Source of the DNA: G039029935 sp039029935
GTDB lineage: Bacteria > Chloroflexota > Anaerolineae > Caldilineales > Caldilineaceae
Direction of reading: 5' to 3'
Assembly: GCA_039029935.1 (NCBI GenBank)
Contig: JBCCFC010000089.1
Location: 1 to 18,640 of the forward strand
Length of the DNA stretch: 18,640 bases
Under the pieces are notes generated by a model, which saw only the letters and a program-made list of their open reading frames with translations, did no database searches and was not told where the DNA came from. Position 1 is the first letter of the stretch. Every line of letters begins with the position of its first letter. This document shows, piece by piece, positions 9,001 to 15,412 of the stretch. The position numbers were made by a program, and so were the translations under genes.

Positions 9001-9370
9001 ACAGGCGACGATAGATCTTGATAAGTCCAATGGCTTGGTGCATGTAGCGATGGCAAAAATTCTGACTGTTGGTAGACTAGGGCAGTTTGGGGGCACTGGC
9101 TACCAAGAAAAGATTGACAGAATTACGACCCTGACACAATTGGCAAACAGCCCACAAGCGTACATTCAAGAATCGATACGGGTTTCCACAACTGCACAAA
9201 TTCGCATGGCTGTGTTGATTGACTGTGGGAAACTCGCATTACAAATGGGTGCGATAGACATGGCCCGTCTGTATCTCGAAGAGGCCCAGACGATGGCGGA
9301 ACAGATACAGAATCAGCATAAACTCAGCCAAATCGAGGCAATCTGGCGTGAAATGCCAACAAGTGTTTGA
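6053..9370 (+). CDS. Ser/Thr protein kinase - AAA ATPase - TPR signalling protein, 1105 aa
   Basis: The kinase domain is residues about 9-268: glycine loop GSGGMGVVF (16-24), VALK lysine K38, C-helix E68, catalytic loop HHDLKPDN (140-147), DFG at 159-161 and APE at 181-183. The usual HRD arginine is His141, so this is a non-RD type and may not need activation-loop phosphorylation. An AAA/NTPase module follows: FVGR at 289-292, Walker A GGESGVGKS (317-325) and Walker B LLLLEDLHW (425-433). At least six TPR units occupy about 715-985 (repeated LG..A...G.Y..A..YF..SL). There is no transmembrane segment and no terminal HTH, GAF or histidine-kinase output, so it is probably a cytoplasmic kinase and scaffold. 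The architecture recalls PknK-like proteins of Chloroflexota, cyanobacteria and myxobacteria. The frame is open back to 5861, but ATG 6053 is chosen: GAGG lies at 6045-6048, the kinase homology begins right after it, and the upstream extension covers the candidate promoter and dyad. Confidence 0.9.
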   Translation: MTVRINSRYVIQNKIGSGGMGVVFRATDRLTRETVALKQVKLSSNLNIKHSLTTGASQDDLRLALAHEFQLLAGLRHPHIISVLDYGFDEERQPFFTMTYLPEAQSILDAAQNESFARKIELIQQLLQALAYLHRRGILHHDLKPDNVIMGDGDLRLLDFGLSSSEQIVGRSSVGTPLYMAPELLEGQEYTRMADLYSVGVLLYQMLTGEHPFAPLDFTFLDRLLDETPDFRRVDSSVRPFLERLLAKIPDERFLTAPDALHALAEALAQPAPKETAAIRESYLQAATFVGRQSEMAQLQNALQQAKDAQGVVCLLGGESGVGKSRLLDEFRTHALVNGWQVLAGQEVAERGTPFQLWQGIVSRLALNTALDDLDAGVLQEIVPSLSTLLEREIPNAPSLSGAEGEQRIVLTVTSLIQQQVRPTLLLLEDLHWSKAGLAPLKQLLKVIEQCAGVMVIGSYRDDEHPHLPDELPGAMLIQLDRLDDAEVAQLSGAMLGEVGAHTDMVSWLTEETEGNTFFIVEVMRALAEDAGQLDEVGPTELPAAMFTSGMEALLQRRINKVDRSDHALMQLAAVAGRQLELSLLRCLMPEVELSSWLQRVSDAAVLTVRDGEWFFSHDKLRQAVLAQLTPAQRKNAHRTVATVIEHLHPDDAQYYPRLLTHWQAAEENNKELHYLLPVVKWMVEISAEYQQGHELASRGLALLPPNDGRRVALLNLRAHAYEGQSNFVDGVSVAKQACVLAKQLNDKIEEANSLKILGMIAFAQSHYRETKDYFEQSLAISQSVQSRWSTAESLRYLGIVAANQGYFDVSTDYFKRSLDLTKTIGDQQGMASCLFNLGVVATEHHNDQAAALDYFQQGIAISQKLGSQINLSKALSSLGILHTTRGEYAKSHEYFQQGLTLRRSMGDRRGIAHIYLVIGESLFFEGADYEQVLHYQEKSLQIYLALNVLIMVGLNYGYMALSHIALGNYEEALQMAVDHFELQATIDLDKSNGLVHVAMAKILTVGRLGQFGGTGYQEKIDRITTLTQLANSPQAYIQESIRVSTTAQIRMAVLIDCGKLALQMGAIDMARLYLEEAQTMAEQIQNQHKLSQIEAIWREMPTSV

Positions 9371-9521
9371 GCATTGAGCCGTATTTGATTTGGGAAAAAT
9401 AGAGGAGGATTGTCAGACAATTGGTAACAGACGCGGTGTGGGGGTGACGGGGAAACGGTAACATTGAGTAGTACACCAAGTCAATGAGGTTTCTCGATTT
9501 ATTTGCCGATGGTTCAACAGT

Positions 9522-9589
9522 AAATAAATTAATCTTTTAGTGCTTTTCGTTGCGCTCTCGGCACTAAGGCCATTCCACAAAATAAATTA
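9522..9589. repeat. Hairpin bracketed by 10-bp direct repeats
   Basis: TTAGTGC (9537-9543) and GCACTAA (9561-9567) form a perfect 7-bp stem. Two further T-G pairs can extend it to the 5' side at 9535-9536 with 9568-9569. The identical 10-mer AAATAAATTA sits on each side, at 9522-9531 and 9580-9589. The layout of hairpin between short direct repeats could be a small inserted element with target duplication, or chance in AT-rich DNA. Confidence 0.4.
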
Positions 9590-9619
9590 CCCACTGAAGA
9601 GCGGAGTTAGCAATAGAGA

Positions 9620-9844
9620 TTACACGCAGTAGAATCTACCTCTGGTAGAGCCAAAATTTCGGGAAAAAAGACGCAGTAGACAGTTAAAATGCCACTTCGG
9701 TGCAAATCATCGAAATGGCTCTGAAATTCGGTGTATTTAGGCATTCTCGCCAGTGTGAGAGCCGCCTAATTTGCCCCTGATTTCTCGCTTGCTGTCCCCG
9801 CAAAATTTCCCCTATTTCATACTTTTTCGGCCTACTGCGTGTAA
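9620..9844. mobile_element. MITE-like or IS-end segment with perfect 13-bp inverted repeats
   Basis: TTACACGCAGTAG (9620-9632) and its exact complement CTACTGCGTGTAA (9832-9844) bound 225 bp. A third partial copy, ACGCAGTAGA, lies inside at 9671-9680. Internal stems are TCTACC/GGTAGA (9635-9649), GCCACTTCG/CGAAATGGC with one mismatch (9691-9719), and TTAGGC/GCCTAA (9737-9769) enclosing TCTC/GAGA. The segment has no ORF and no clear target duplication. The right repeat lies about 135 bp before the truncated transposase-like ORF, so it may instead be the left end of that IS, with a second inverted end at 9620. Either reading is inference. Confidence 0.4.
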
Positions 9845-9978
9845 CTTTAGTTTCCGGTAAAAAACGACTAATTCAATCAATAAAATGGCAAAAAATGACA
9901 AAAATGAGACGATAGTAGAGAATAAGGAAAGCCAGAGAGAGTGGCAGCAATAAAAAATAGAAAGGCATAGGGAGAAAG

Positions 9979-10233
9979 ATGACAACAACAACAGCAAGAG
10001 AAAAGACGATAGAAGTATTAGTATATATAGTGCAGGTGGTAGGAATAGGAACAAACATAAGTTTGTTGAGAATGATGTGGGCAATGATGACGGGGGCATT
10101 CATAAAGAGTAGAGGGTCAGTATATGGAGCGTTGGCGGAATGTGGATTTGAGGATGAAGAAATAAGGAGAGGTTGGTCAGGGCTGAGATATGGGTCATGG
10201 AAAATAGAAGACATGATAGAGGCATGGCAATAA
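9979..10233 (+). pseudogene. Transposase-like N-terminal remnant, 84 aa
   Basis: This is a short open frame with a GGAG site 4 bases before its ATG. The stretch around IKSRGSVYGALAECGF, then RRGWSGLRYGSWKIEDM, resembles from memory the N-terminus of DDE transposases frequent in Chloroflexota (pattern SRGAVFPAL..LG....RRAW...G.W.I). If so, the catalytic DDE region is missing and the gene stops after 84 residues. Composition is unlike its neighbours: the plus strand is very purine-rich and codons ending in A dominate (ACA, ATA, AGA, GTA, GGA), as expected for foreign DNA. A small unrelated protein cannot be excluded. Confidence 0.45.
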
Positions 10234-10260
10234 AATATGGGTTTCCACATGCATTTATTT

Positions 10261-10289
10261 TTGTAAAGTTGTGGTTCATGAATTACAAT
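10261..10289 (+). promoter_or_regulatory. Candidate sigma70-type promoter for the propeller lipoprotein
   Basis: TTGTAA (10261-10266) and TACAAT (10284-10289) are separated by exactly 17 bases, about 86 bases before the ATG at 10376. They match the consensus at 4/6 and 5/6 positions. The region is AT-rich, so support is moderate at best. Confidence 0.35.
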
Positions 10290-10375
10290 GGGAAAAATTT
10301 TGAGCAAGCTGACAAATATTCTTTTCTGGCTGCTTACCAAACAAAATACAATAACATAACTCAACTTACACATTT

Positions 10376-11611
10376 ATGCATCATAGACAGAGCGTTGATA
10401 GTCAAATAGAAAAGTTCAAACGCATTTATCCATCATTCATTCACCTCTGTTACTGTCTTGCATTCGTAACACTGCTAACCACAAGCTGTGTTTCCAACAA
10501 CCCGCTTCGCCGCCTCACCAACAACACCCCTGTGGTTGATGCCGCAGACAAAACACTGTGGTTGATGGAAGCCTCTGGACCAGACCGAGATCGTGCCATT
10601 GAGGATGATATTCCGCCGCCATTGAATGGTGTTTTTGAATTCAAAATTGGTGGCGAGACATTACATACAAGCCCGGTGGCTGTTTCAGAAAACATGTTAA
10701 TTGCCGAAGGTCCCAGAAAGCTCTATGCGCTTGACCTTATTAGCGGAGATACGCTGTGGGATTTTAATGTCGCAGGTGCATTTTTGTCACCAGCGATGGA
10801 TGATACACGGGTCTTTATTCGAGCAGAGGCAGGCACAGAAGGCTTTTTGGTGGCCCTTGATAGTGTCGCTGGTGAAATACAGTGGATTCACCAATTTCCC
10901 TTTGTCGGTAGCAGCGGTGGTAATTTAGGTGGGCATGTCACATCGCCCATAGTCTTTGGTGATTTGGTCATTGTTGGGGCATCAAGCACACTGGTAGCCT
11001 TTGATAAAAACAATGGTGCGGAAGTATGGTCATTCAAAGCGGATGAGGCAATTGCGTCTGGTGCTGCCATCGAAAACAACACTGTCTTTTTCACTGATTT
11101 ATTGGGTGCTTACGCCCTAGATTTGCAGACAGGCCAAGAGCTATGGCACTATAAACACGAGATATTATCTTTACTCTTTGCACCAATTCTCACCCAAGAT
11201 AGTGTGTTGATTACAGGTGGGGATACGGTTTTCGCTTTAGAGAAAACATCTGGTGAGGCTCAATGGGTGCGAAACTTCAACGATGTCCCTGTCATCCCTG
11301 CTGGCGCAACCGCAGACACCGCCTATGTTAAATCCACAACAGAACTAATTGCCCTAGACCTTGCAGATGGAAAACGCCTGTGGTCATTTGAAGCACTCAA
11401 CTTTGTCTCCATGCCCGCGTTGACTCAAGACCACGCCTACGTCATCACCCGCGCAGATGGGGGGAGCCAATTGCGTGGATTGCAGTTGAGCGATGGCAAA
11501 GAGGTCTGGCGATTGGACGACGATCAATTGGCAAATGCAGCACCCGTTGCAGCGGGTGGTAAAATATATGTACGTAGTGTAAATGGGGTTGTGTATGCAT
11601 ATCAACCTTAA
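10376..11611 (+). CDS. PQQ-like beta-propeller lipoprotein (BamB-like fold), 411 aa
   Basis: The signal sequence is unusually long at the N side, with a hydrophobic segment around residues 21-37 and a lipobox-type LTTSC with Cys38. The protein is therefore predicted to be a lipid-anchored extracytoplasmic lipoprotein. Seven blade motifs of the form A-L-D-x-x-x-G-x-x-x-W follow: ALDLISGDTLW, ALDSVAGEIQW, AFDKNNGAEVW, ALDLQTGQELW, ALEKTSGEAQW, ALDLADGKRLW and GLQLSDGKEVW (about residues 117-380). Closing strands GKIYVRSVNGVVYAYQP end the protein. The fold suits protein-protein scaffolding; BamB's outer-membrane job is not expected in Chloroflexota, and no enzymatic residues were recognised. No good ribosome site precedes ATG 10376, and no better start lies between it and the signal segment. 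A multi-hairpin terminator follows. Confidence 0.8.
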   Translation: MHHRQSVDSQIEKFKRIYPSFIHLCYCLAFVTLLTTSCVSNNPLRRLTNNTPVVDAADKTLWLMEASGPDRDRAIEDDIPPPLNGVFEFKIGGETLHTSPVAVSENMLIAEGPRKLYALDLISGDTLWDFNVAGAFLSPAMDDTRVFIRAEAGTEGFLVALDSVAGEIQWIHQFPFVGSSGGNLGGHVTSPIVFGDLVIVGASSTLVAFDKNNGAEVWSFKADEAIASGAAIENNTVFFTDLLGAYALDLQTGQELWHYKHEILSLLFAPILTQDSVLITGGDTVFALEKTSGEAQWVRNFNDVPVIPAGATADTAYVKSTTELIALDLADGKRLWSFEALNFVSMPALTQDHAYVITRADGGSQLRGLQLSDGKEVWRLDDDQLANAAPVAAGGKIYVRSVNGVVYAYQP

Positions 11612-11629
11612 CGGAAATATGGAAAAGGT

Positions 11630-11690
11630 GGAGCTAGGCACTCTCTAGTGCCGGACATCGCATTAGAGAATGCTCTCTCCGCTTCTTTTT
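11630..11690 (+). terminator. Two-hairpin structure with T-run after the lipoprotein gene
   Basis: GGCACT-CTCT-AGTGCC (11637-11652) and GCATT-AGAG-AATGC (11660-11673) are adjacent perfect hairpins. An outer GGAG (11630-11633) can pair with CTCC (11677-11680), closing a three-way junction. CTTCTTTTT (11682-11690) follows. It probably terminates the lipoprotein transcript. It also lies 40 bases before the importer operon, so a leader or attenuator role for that operon is possible. Confidence 0.6.
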
Positions 11691-11729
11691 AAATTTGACA
11701 TAGTATTATTTTGAACAAAGAGAGTCATT

Positions 11730-12680
11730 ATGGGCAGAATTTGGCCGAAGGGGAAACTGGCGCAACGGGAAGCTCGCTGGTTTTATTTCTTTATTACACC
11801 TTGGATTATTGGATTCATCTTATTTCAAGGTGGCCCCGTCCTTGGATCGTTTTATCTCAGTCTAACAAAATATAATGTGGGTAAAGCACCAGAGTGGTTG
11901 GGGATGGAAAATTACACGAGGCTATTTGCAGACGGTATTTTTTATCAGTCGCTAGAGGTATCCGCTTACTACACATTTTTGAGCGTCCCTCTCGGGATTA
12001 TTGGGGCACTGGCACTGGCTGTCTTGCTCAATCAAAAAGTGCCACTGCTGGGCGTCTTCCGCACACTCTACTACATTCCATCACTAATTAGCGGTAGTGT
12101 GGCGGTGGCATTACTCTTTCAATGGCTGCTCAACCCAAGTTTTGGCATCGTGAACTACGTCATTGCTCGTTTTCTGGGTCCAACCGGACTGATACCGATT
12201 GGCTACACTGGCCCCAAATGGTTTTTTGATCCCGATTGGGTGGTCCCGTCCTTTGTGCTAATGAGCCTTTGGGGGCTGGGTGGCCCAATGGTCATCTACC
12301 TCGCTGGGTTGCAAGGCGTCCCGACCTCTTTGTATGAGGCGGCAACGATTGACGGCGCAGGAGCATGGGCAAAGTTTCGTAACATTACGATTCCTATGAT
12401 TTCCCCAGTCATTCTCTTCACATTTATCACTGGTATCATCGCTTCCTTCCAAGTGTTTACACCAGCATACATCGTTTCAGGCGGCACCGGGGGTCCAGCC
12501 TATGCCTCCATGTTCTATGTTCTCTATCTCTATCTCAATGCCTTTAGAAGTTTCCGCTTTGGCTATTCAGCCGCCCAAGCGTGGATATTGTTCTTGGTCA
12601 TTTTGGTGTTAACCATCATCATGTTCCAAGTGTCACGACGGGCTGTTTACTATGAGAATGCAGCAGACAATACAATTTAA
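11730..12680 (+). CDS. ABC sugar transporter permease, MalF/UgpA type, 316 aa
   Basis: This is an integral inner-membrane permease subunit of a carbohydrate-uptake (CUT1-like) ABC importer. Hydrophobic segments begin at about residues 18, 77, 112, 172, 225 and 284, giving the expected six. The cytoplasmic EAA loop that docks on the ATPase is present as YEAATIDGAGAWAKFRNITI followed by P (202-222), with the invariant Glu203 and Gly208. Length is normal. A weak ribosome site, AAGAGAG, lies at 11718-11724. A TTGACA hexamer at 11695-11700 has no -10 at proper spacing before the gene. It is followed after 45 bases by the partner permease. The substrate cannot be read from sequence. Confidence 0.92.
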   Translation: MGRIWPKGKLAQREARWFYFFITPWIIGFILFQGGPVLGSFYLSLTKYNVGKAPEWLGMENYTRLFADGIFYQSLEVSAYYTFLSVPLGIIGALALAVLLNQKVPLLGVFRTLYYIPSLISGSVAVALLFQWLLNPSFGIVNYVIARFLGPTGLIPIGYTGPKWFFDPDWVVPSFVLMSLWGLGGPMVIYLAGLQGVPTSLYEAATIDGAGAWAKFRNITIPMISPVILFTFITGIIASFQVFTPAYIVSGGTGGPAYASMFYVLYLYLNAFRSFRFGYSAAQAWILFLVILVLTIIMFQVSRRAVYYENAADNTI

Positions 12681-12686
12681 CGGTAA

Positions 12687-12702
12687 GCGGATCACAATCC
12701 GC
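12687..12702 (+). other. Intra-operon hairpin between the two permease genes
   Basis: GCGGAT-CACA-ATCCGC is a perfect 6-bp stem with a 4-base loop, lying in the 45-base gap between the permeases. No T-run follows, so it is probably an RNA stability or processing element rather than a terminator. Confidence 0.45.
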
Positions 12703-12725
12703 ATAGTACGGAGTTTTGGATAAAA

Positions 12726-13640
12726 ATGGCTGAACAAGCATTACCATCAGCAAACATCCCCACGGCGGCAAGCGCAAACTATGTCAAACCTAGCCGCTTT
12801 GCAAGTAAACAATTTCAAGAGCAGATGGGCAGCGTGATTGCAACGATTGTTGTGACAATCGGTGCATTGATTGTGCTGTTTCCTGTTATGTGGATGTTGT
12901 CTACCTCTCTCAAAGGACAGATCGAGGCCCTCAAGATGCCACCGACAGTGTTCCCTGTCGTTCCACAATGGCATAACTACTATGACGCGTTAACCTTTAA
13001 TCCTTTTGGCCGATATTTCCTCAACACAGCTTATTATGCCATCATGGTCATGATCGGTGAAGCACTTTCATGTTCATTCATCTCGTTTGGGTTTGCGCGG
13101 CTACGTGCGCCTGGCCGGAACATGCTGTTTATGTTGGTGTTGAGTACAATGATGTTGCCACAGCAGGTGACGCTGATTCCTCGTTATGTTCTGTTTGCAG
13201 AACTGGGCTGGCTGAATACCTATCTGCCGATGATTGTCCCAGCATGGTTTGGTAGTGCCTATCTCATTTTCTTGGTGCGACAGTTTTATATGACATTGCC
13301 CAAAGAGTATGACGAAGCGGCGGTTATCGAAGGCGCAAACTACCTTGGCATTTGGTGGCGTATCATTTTGCCACTGTCCAAGCCAGTCTTGGGTGCGGTT
13401 GCCATCCTGTCATTCATGTTCCACTGGAACAACTATTTGGAGCCATTGGTTTATCTCAACGACAACGCAAAATTCACTGTACAGTTGGGTCTGTCGATGT
13501 TCCGCACACCCTTTGGTGGTACACCACAGCACTGGTTGATGGCTGCAAGTTTGGTCGTGGTCTTACCCTGTGTCGTTGTATTCTTTTTTGCACAGCGATT
13601 CTTTATCCAAGGTATCGTGATTAGCGGTGTGAAAGGTTAG
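12726..13640 (+). CDS. ABC sugar transporter permease, MalG/UgpE type, 304 aa
   Basis: This is the second permease of the importer, with about six membrane segments starting near residues 36, 101, 132, 168, 221 and 269. The EAA loop YDEAAVIEGANYLGIWWRII, then LP (195-216), carries Glu197 and Gly203, as expected for contact with a MalK-type ATPase. The first 30 residues are a polar, Ala-rich cytoplasmic tail, slightly longer than usual. A GGAG site lies 12 bases before ATG 12726, a little far. After its stop the next gene is 242 bases away, across two palindromes, which is unusual inside such an operon. Confidence 0.92.
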   Translation: MAEQALPSANIPTAASANYVKPSRFASKQFQEQMGSVIATIVVTIGALIVLFPVMWMLSTSLKGQIEALKMPPTVFPVVPQWHNYYDALTFNPFGRYFLNTAYYAIMVMIGEALSCSFISFGFARLRAPGRNMLFMLVLSTMMLPQQVTLIPRYVLFAELGWLNTYLPMIVPAWFGSAYLIFLVRQFYMTLPKEYDEAAVIEGANYLGIWWRIILPLSKPVLGAVAILSFMFHWNNYLEPLVYLNDNAKFTVQLGLSMFRTPFGGTPQHWLMAASLVVVLPCVVVFFFAQRFFIQGIVISGVKG

Positions 13641-13685
13641 TTAGTCACTGGCAATCTATGGTTGCTGGTTGATATATAGGTGTGT

Positions 13686-13705
13686 TTCCATAATTCATTA
13701 TGGAA
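13686..13705. promoter_or_regulatory. Perfect 20-bp palindrome, possible operator
   Basis: TTCCATAAT-TC-ATTATGGAA has 9-bp arms around a 2-base centre and lies 178 bases upstream of the binding-protein gene. Perfect symmetry suggests a dimeric regulator site or a DNA cruciform. As RNA it would be an AT-rich hairpin without a T-run. No regulator is encoded next to the importer. Confidence 0.4.
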
Positions 13706-13752
13706 TACCACATCAAAAATCGGTCTTAGCCAAACGGTGAGAAAAAATTTCA

Positions 13753-13822
13753 TCGTAGGGGCGTACCCTTGCGGTCGCCCAAGTGCGAATCGTTGGACGA
13801 CCGCACGGGTACGCCCCTACGA
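13753..13822. repeat. Long imperfect palindrome, REP/MITE-like
   Basis: Two 28-base arms (13753-13780 and 13795-13822) match at 26 of 28 positions around a 14-base loop. The arm begins TCGTAGGGGCGTACCC and is GC-rich, unlike the flanks. An outer pair, TCTTAG (13724-13729) with CTAAGA (13836-13841), can extend the structure. Similar GTAGGGGCG-type palindromes are, as I recall, scattered between genes in many Chloroflexota and cyanobacteria, so a dispersed repeat is likely. It would form a very strong hairpin between the permease and binding-protein genes. Confidence 0.7.
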
Positions 13823-13882
13823 ACCGGCTCAATGACTAAGAACAAAAAACAAAAAATCCATATTTAAGGAGAGTTCAATATT

Positions 13883-15289
13883 ATGTTGAAACGAAATGCT
13901 TGGCTGGTTGTAGCCGTGTTGCTTTGTGCATCATTGGTATTGGCCGCCTGTCCTGCGCCTGCACCAAGCGGTGGCGACTCTGGCGATGCTGCTGATAGTG
14001 GCGATGCACAACGTGAGATTGTGTGGATGGTTCGCACAAGCACGACTGAAAACCCATGGGAGCAAGAGGTTGCGATTCCTGCATTTGAGGAAGCCAATCC
14101 TGACATCACCGTCAATCTGTTGATCTTGGATCAACCTGACATTGCGGTTAAACGCGAAGCGATGATTGCTGCGGGTGAACCACTGCATGTTTGGTCAACC
14201 AACTGGGGTGGTGATGGCTTTGCAAGTGATCGTCATCGTGGCCTAATCATGGACTTGACACCACTGATCGAGCGCGATAGCGTGGACATGAGCGTGTTCA
14301 TCCCAGAGGTATTGGCAATTTATGAATCAGAGGGTAAGCAATGGGCATTGCCATTCTTGACCACTGGTAGCTACTTGTTCTACAACATGGACTTGTTTGA
14401 TGCTGCTGGCCTTGACTACCCAACCATTGACTGGGATGACGAGTCTTGGACTTGGGACGCGGCATTGGACTTGGCAACACAGTTGACAGTGGGTTACGAA
14501 GACCCAACAACAGCAACCTATGGTTGGAACGAAGGCATCTGGCCTCGTGAAGCCATTGGCTGGATGTTTGATGCCTTCCCATGGCCGGAAGATGCATTTG
14601 AAACAGGCTTCGCTGCTTCTGGTATGGACTTCACCAGTGAGAATGCAGTCATGGCCTACCAGAGTCGTCATGATCTGATGTACAAGCACAATGTGATGCC
14701 AGATTCTGCGGCCAGCCAAGGCTTGGACGCATTGGGTGGCGCGTTCCAGAGTGGCCGTGTTGCCATGAACACAACTGGTGGTTGGGGTTGGTGGGTTTAT
14801 GGCTCTATCACGCCAGACGTTGAAGGCGGTTTCTGTTGGGGTGTTGCACCATTACCATATGGTGTTGCAGGCGCACCAGATCGTTCCACAATCTTCACCG
14901 ATCCTTGGGTCCTTACCCGTGGTTTGGAAGGTCAGGAACTGGAAGACGCGTGGTCATTCGTGAAATACTTGATTTCTGAAGATGGCGCACGTGCTTACAT
15001 GGAAGCGACAAACACGCCTCCCACACAGACCCTTCTCCTGGAAGAATGGTATAGCCAGTTTGAATGTATGTCACCAGAAGATGTCAAGACTGTTTACGAA
15101 GGTTCTTTCCGTCATGGATTGGAATCTAGTAACCACATGATCGTTCGTCACGGTGAAATCAACAGCACATGGGACAACTTGTTGTCACCATTGTGGGATG
15201 ACCCAACAGCCGTTGCTGCGGAGGTTCTGCCTGACGTTGAGGCTGGTGTGAACGAAGTATTGGCACGCATTGCTGAAGAAGATCAGTAG
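13883..15289 (+). CDS. Extracellular sugar-binding lipoprotein of the ABC importer (SBP family 1), 468 aa
   Basis: This subunit captures the sugar outside the membrane and delivers it to the two permeases. The signal peptide, with KR at residues 3-4 and a hydrophobic core, ends in the lipobox LAAC with Cys23 as lipid anchor. A flexible Gly/Ser/Asp linker (29-42) follows, as usual for tethered binding proteins. The mature domain opens with IVWMVRTSTTENPWEQEVAI and contains the typical hinge segment YLFYNMDLFDAAGLDYP. The many Trp residues (for example GGWGWWVYG, residues about 299-307) could line a carbohydrate site. Start: AAGGAGAG at 13866-13873 before ATG 13883. Leucine is mostly TTG, unlike the adjacent permeases, which may reflect high expression. 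Placement after the permeases and behind palindromes suggests separate control. The substrate is unknown. Confidence 0.92.
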   Translation: MLKRNAWLVVAVLLCASLVLAACPAPAPSGGDSGDAADSGDAQREIVWMVRTSTTENPWEQEVAIPAFEEANPDITVNLLILDQPDIAVKREAMIAAGEPLHVWSTNWGGDGFASDRHRGLIMDLTPLIERDSVDMSVFIPEVLAIYESEGKQWALPFLTTGSYLFYNMDLFDAAGLDYPTIDWDDESWTWDAALDLATQLTVGYEDPTTATYGWNEGIWPREAIGWMFDAFPWPEDAFETGFAASGMDFTSENAVMAYQSRHDLMYKHNVMPDSAASQGLDALGGAFQSGRVAMNTTGGWGWWVYGSITPDVEGGFCWGVAPLPYGVAGAPDRSTIFTDPWVLTRGLEGQELEDAWSFVKYLISEDGARAYMEATNTPPTQTLLLEEWYSQFECMSPEDVKTVYEGSFRHGLESSNHMIVRHGEINSTWDNLLSPLWDDPTAVAAEVLPDVEAGVNEVLARIAEEDQ

Positions 15290-15291
15290 AA

Positions 15292-15340
15292 AATAGTGAA
15301 TAGTTGACAGTTGACAGTTGATAGTTAGCGGTTGACAATT
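15292..15340 (+). repeat. Single-armed array of seven 7-bp units
   Basis: The units run in exact register: AATAGTG, AATAGTT, GACAGTT, GACAGTT, GATAGTT, AGCGGTT and GACAATT. They are the same family as the inverted array at 3756-3871, but here there is no facing arm. The array starts 2 bases after the stop of the binding-protein gene. Confidence 0.75.
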
Positions 15341-15355
15341 CATTCTTGAACCATT

Positions 15356-15393
15356 GAAATGAAGGCGGGACAGCTTTGTCTCGTCTTCATTTC
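15356..15393 (+). terminator. Strong 17-bp-stem hairpin after the binding-protein gene
   Basis: The arms 15356-15372 and 15377-15393 pair over 17 positions, with two G.U pairs and a GCTT loop. The outer part is GAAATGAAG with CTTCATTTC. Only a short T-rich stretch follows (GTTTA). It probably ends the importer transcript and protects its 3' end. It lies over the most upstream ATG (15359) of the next reading frame, which argues against that start. Confidence 0.75.
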
Positions 15394-15412
15394 GTTTAGA
15401 AACAAGTTATTT

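Larger units (their letters stand above)
9371..9978. other. Noncoding, repeat-rich interval (608 bp)
   Basis: No convincing gene was found between the kinase stop and the transposase-like ORF. The interval contains a 6-bp-arm dyad, ATTGTC-A-GACAAT (9409-9421), a hairpin flanked by direct repeats (9522-9589) and a 225-bp inverted-repeat-bounded segment (9620-9844). From about 9880 the plus strand becomes very purine-rich. A 22-codon frame at 9885-9953 (starts MAKNDKNE) is too short and low in complexity to call. No clear rho-independent terminator follows the kinase gene. Confidence 0.6.

Noticed and set aside
9620..9844. Retron msr/msd with flanking a1/a2 inverted repeats
   Set aside because: No reverse transcriptase gene is present in the window.
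9885..9953. 22-codon ORF starting MAKNDKNE
   Set aside because: Low complexity, purine-rich and in a different frame from the transposase-like ORF; no support beyond an open frame.
9812..10373. Minus-strand ORFs rich in Leu, Phe and Ser that look like membrane proteins
   Set aside because: They are the complement of a purine-rich plus strand, which automatically yields Leu/Phe/Ser-rich frames. No start signals or domain patterns were seen.
11695..11723. TTGACA as -35 of an importer promoter
   Set aside because: No -10-like hexamer at 16-18 bp spacing; the start codon is only 29 bp further on.
15359..15412. 18-codon N-terminal extension of the spermidine-synthase-like gene
   Set aside because: The ATG lies in the stem of a 17-bp terminator hairpin and has no ribosome site.
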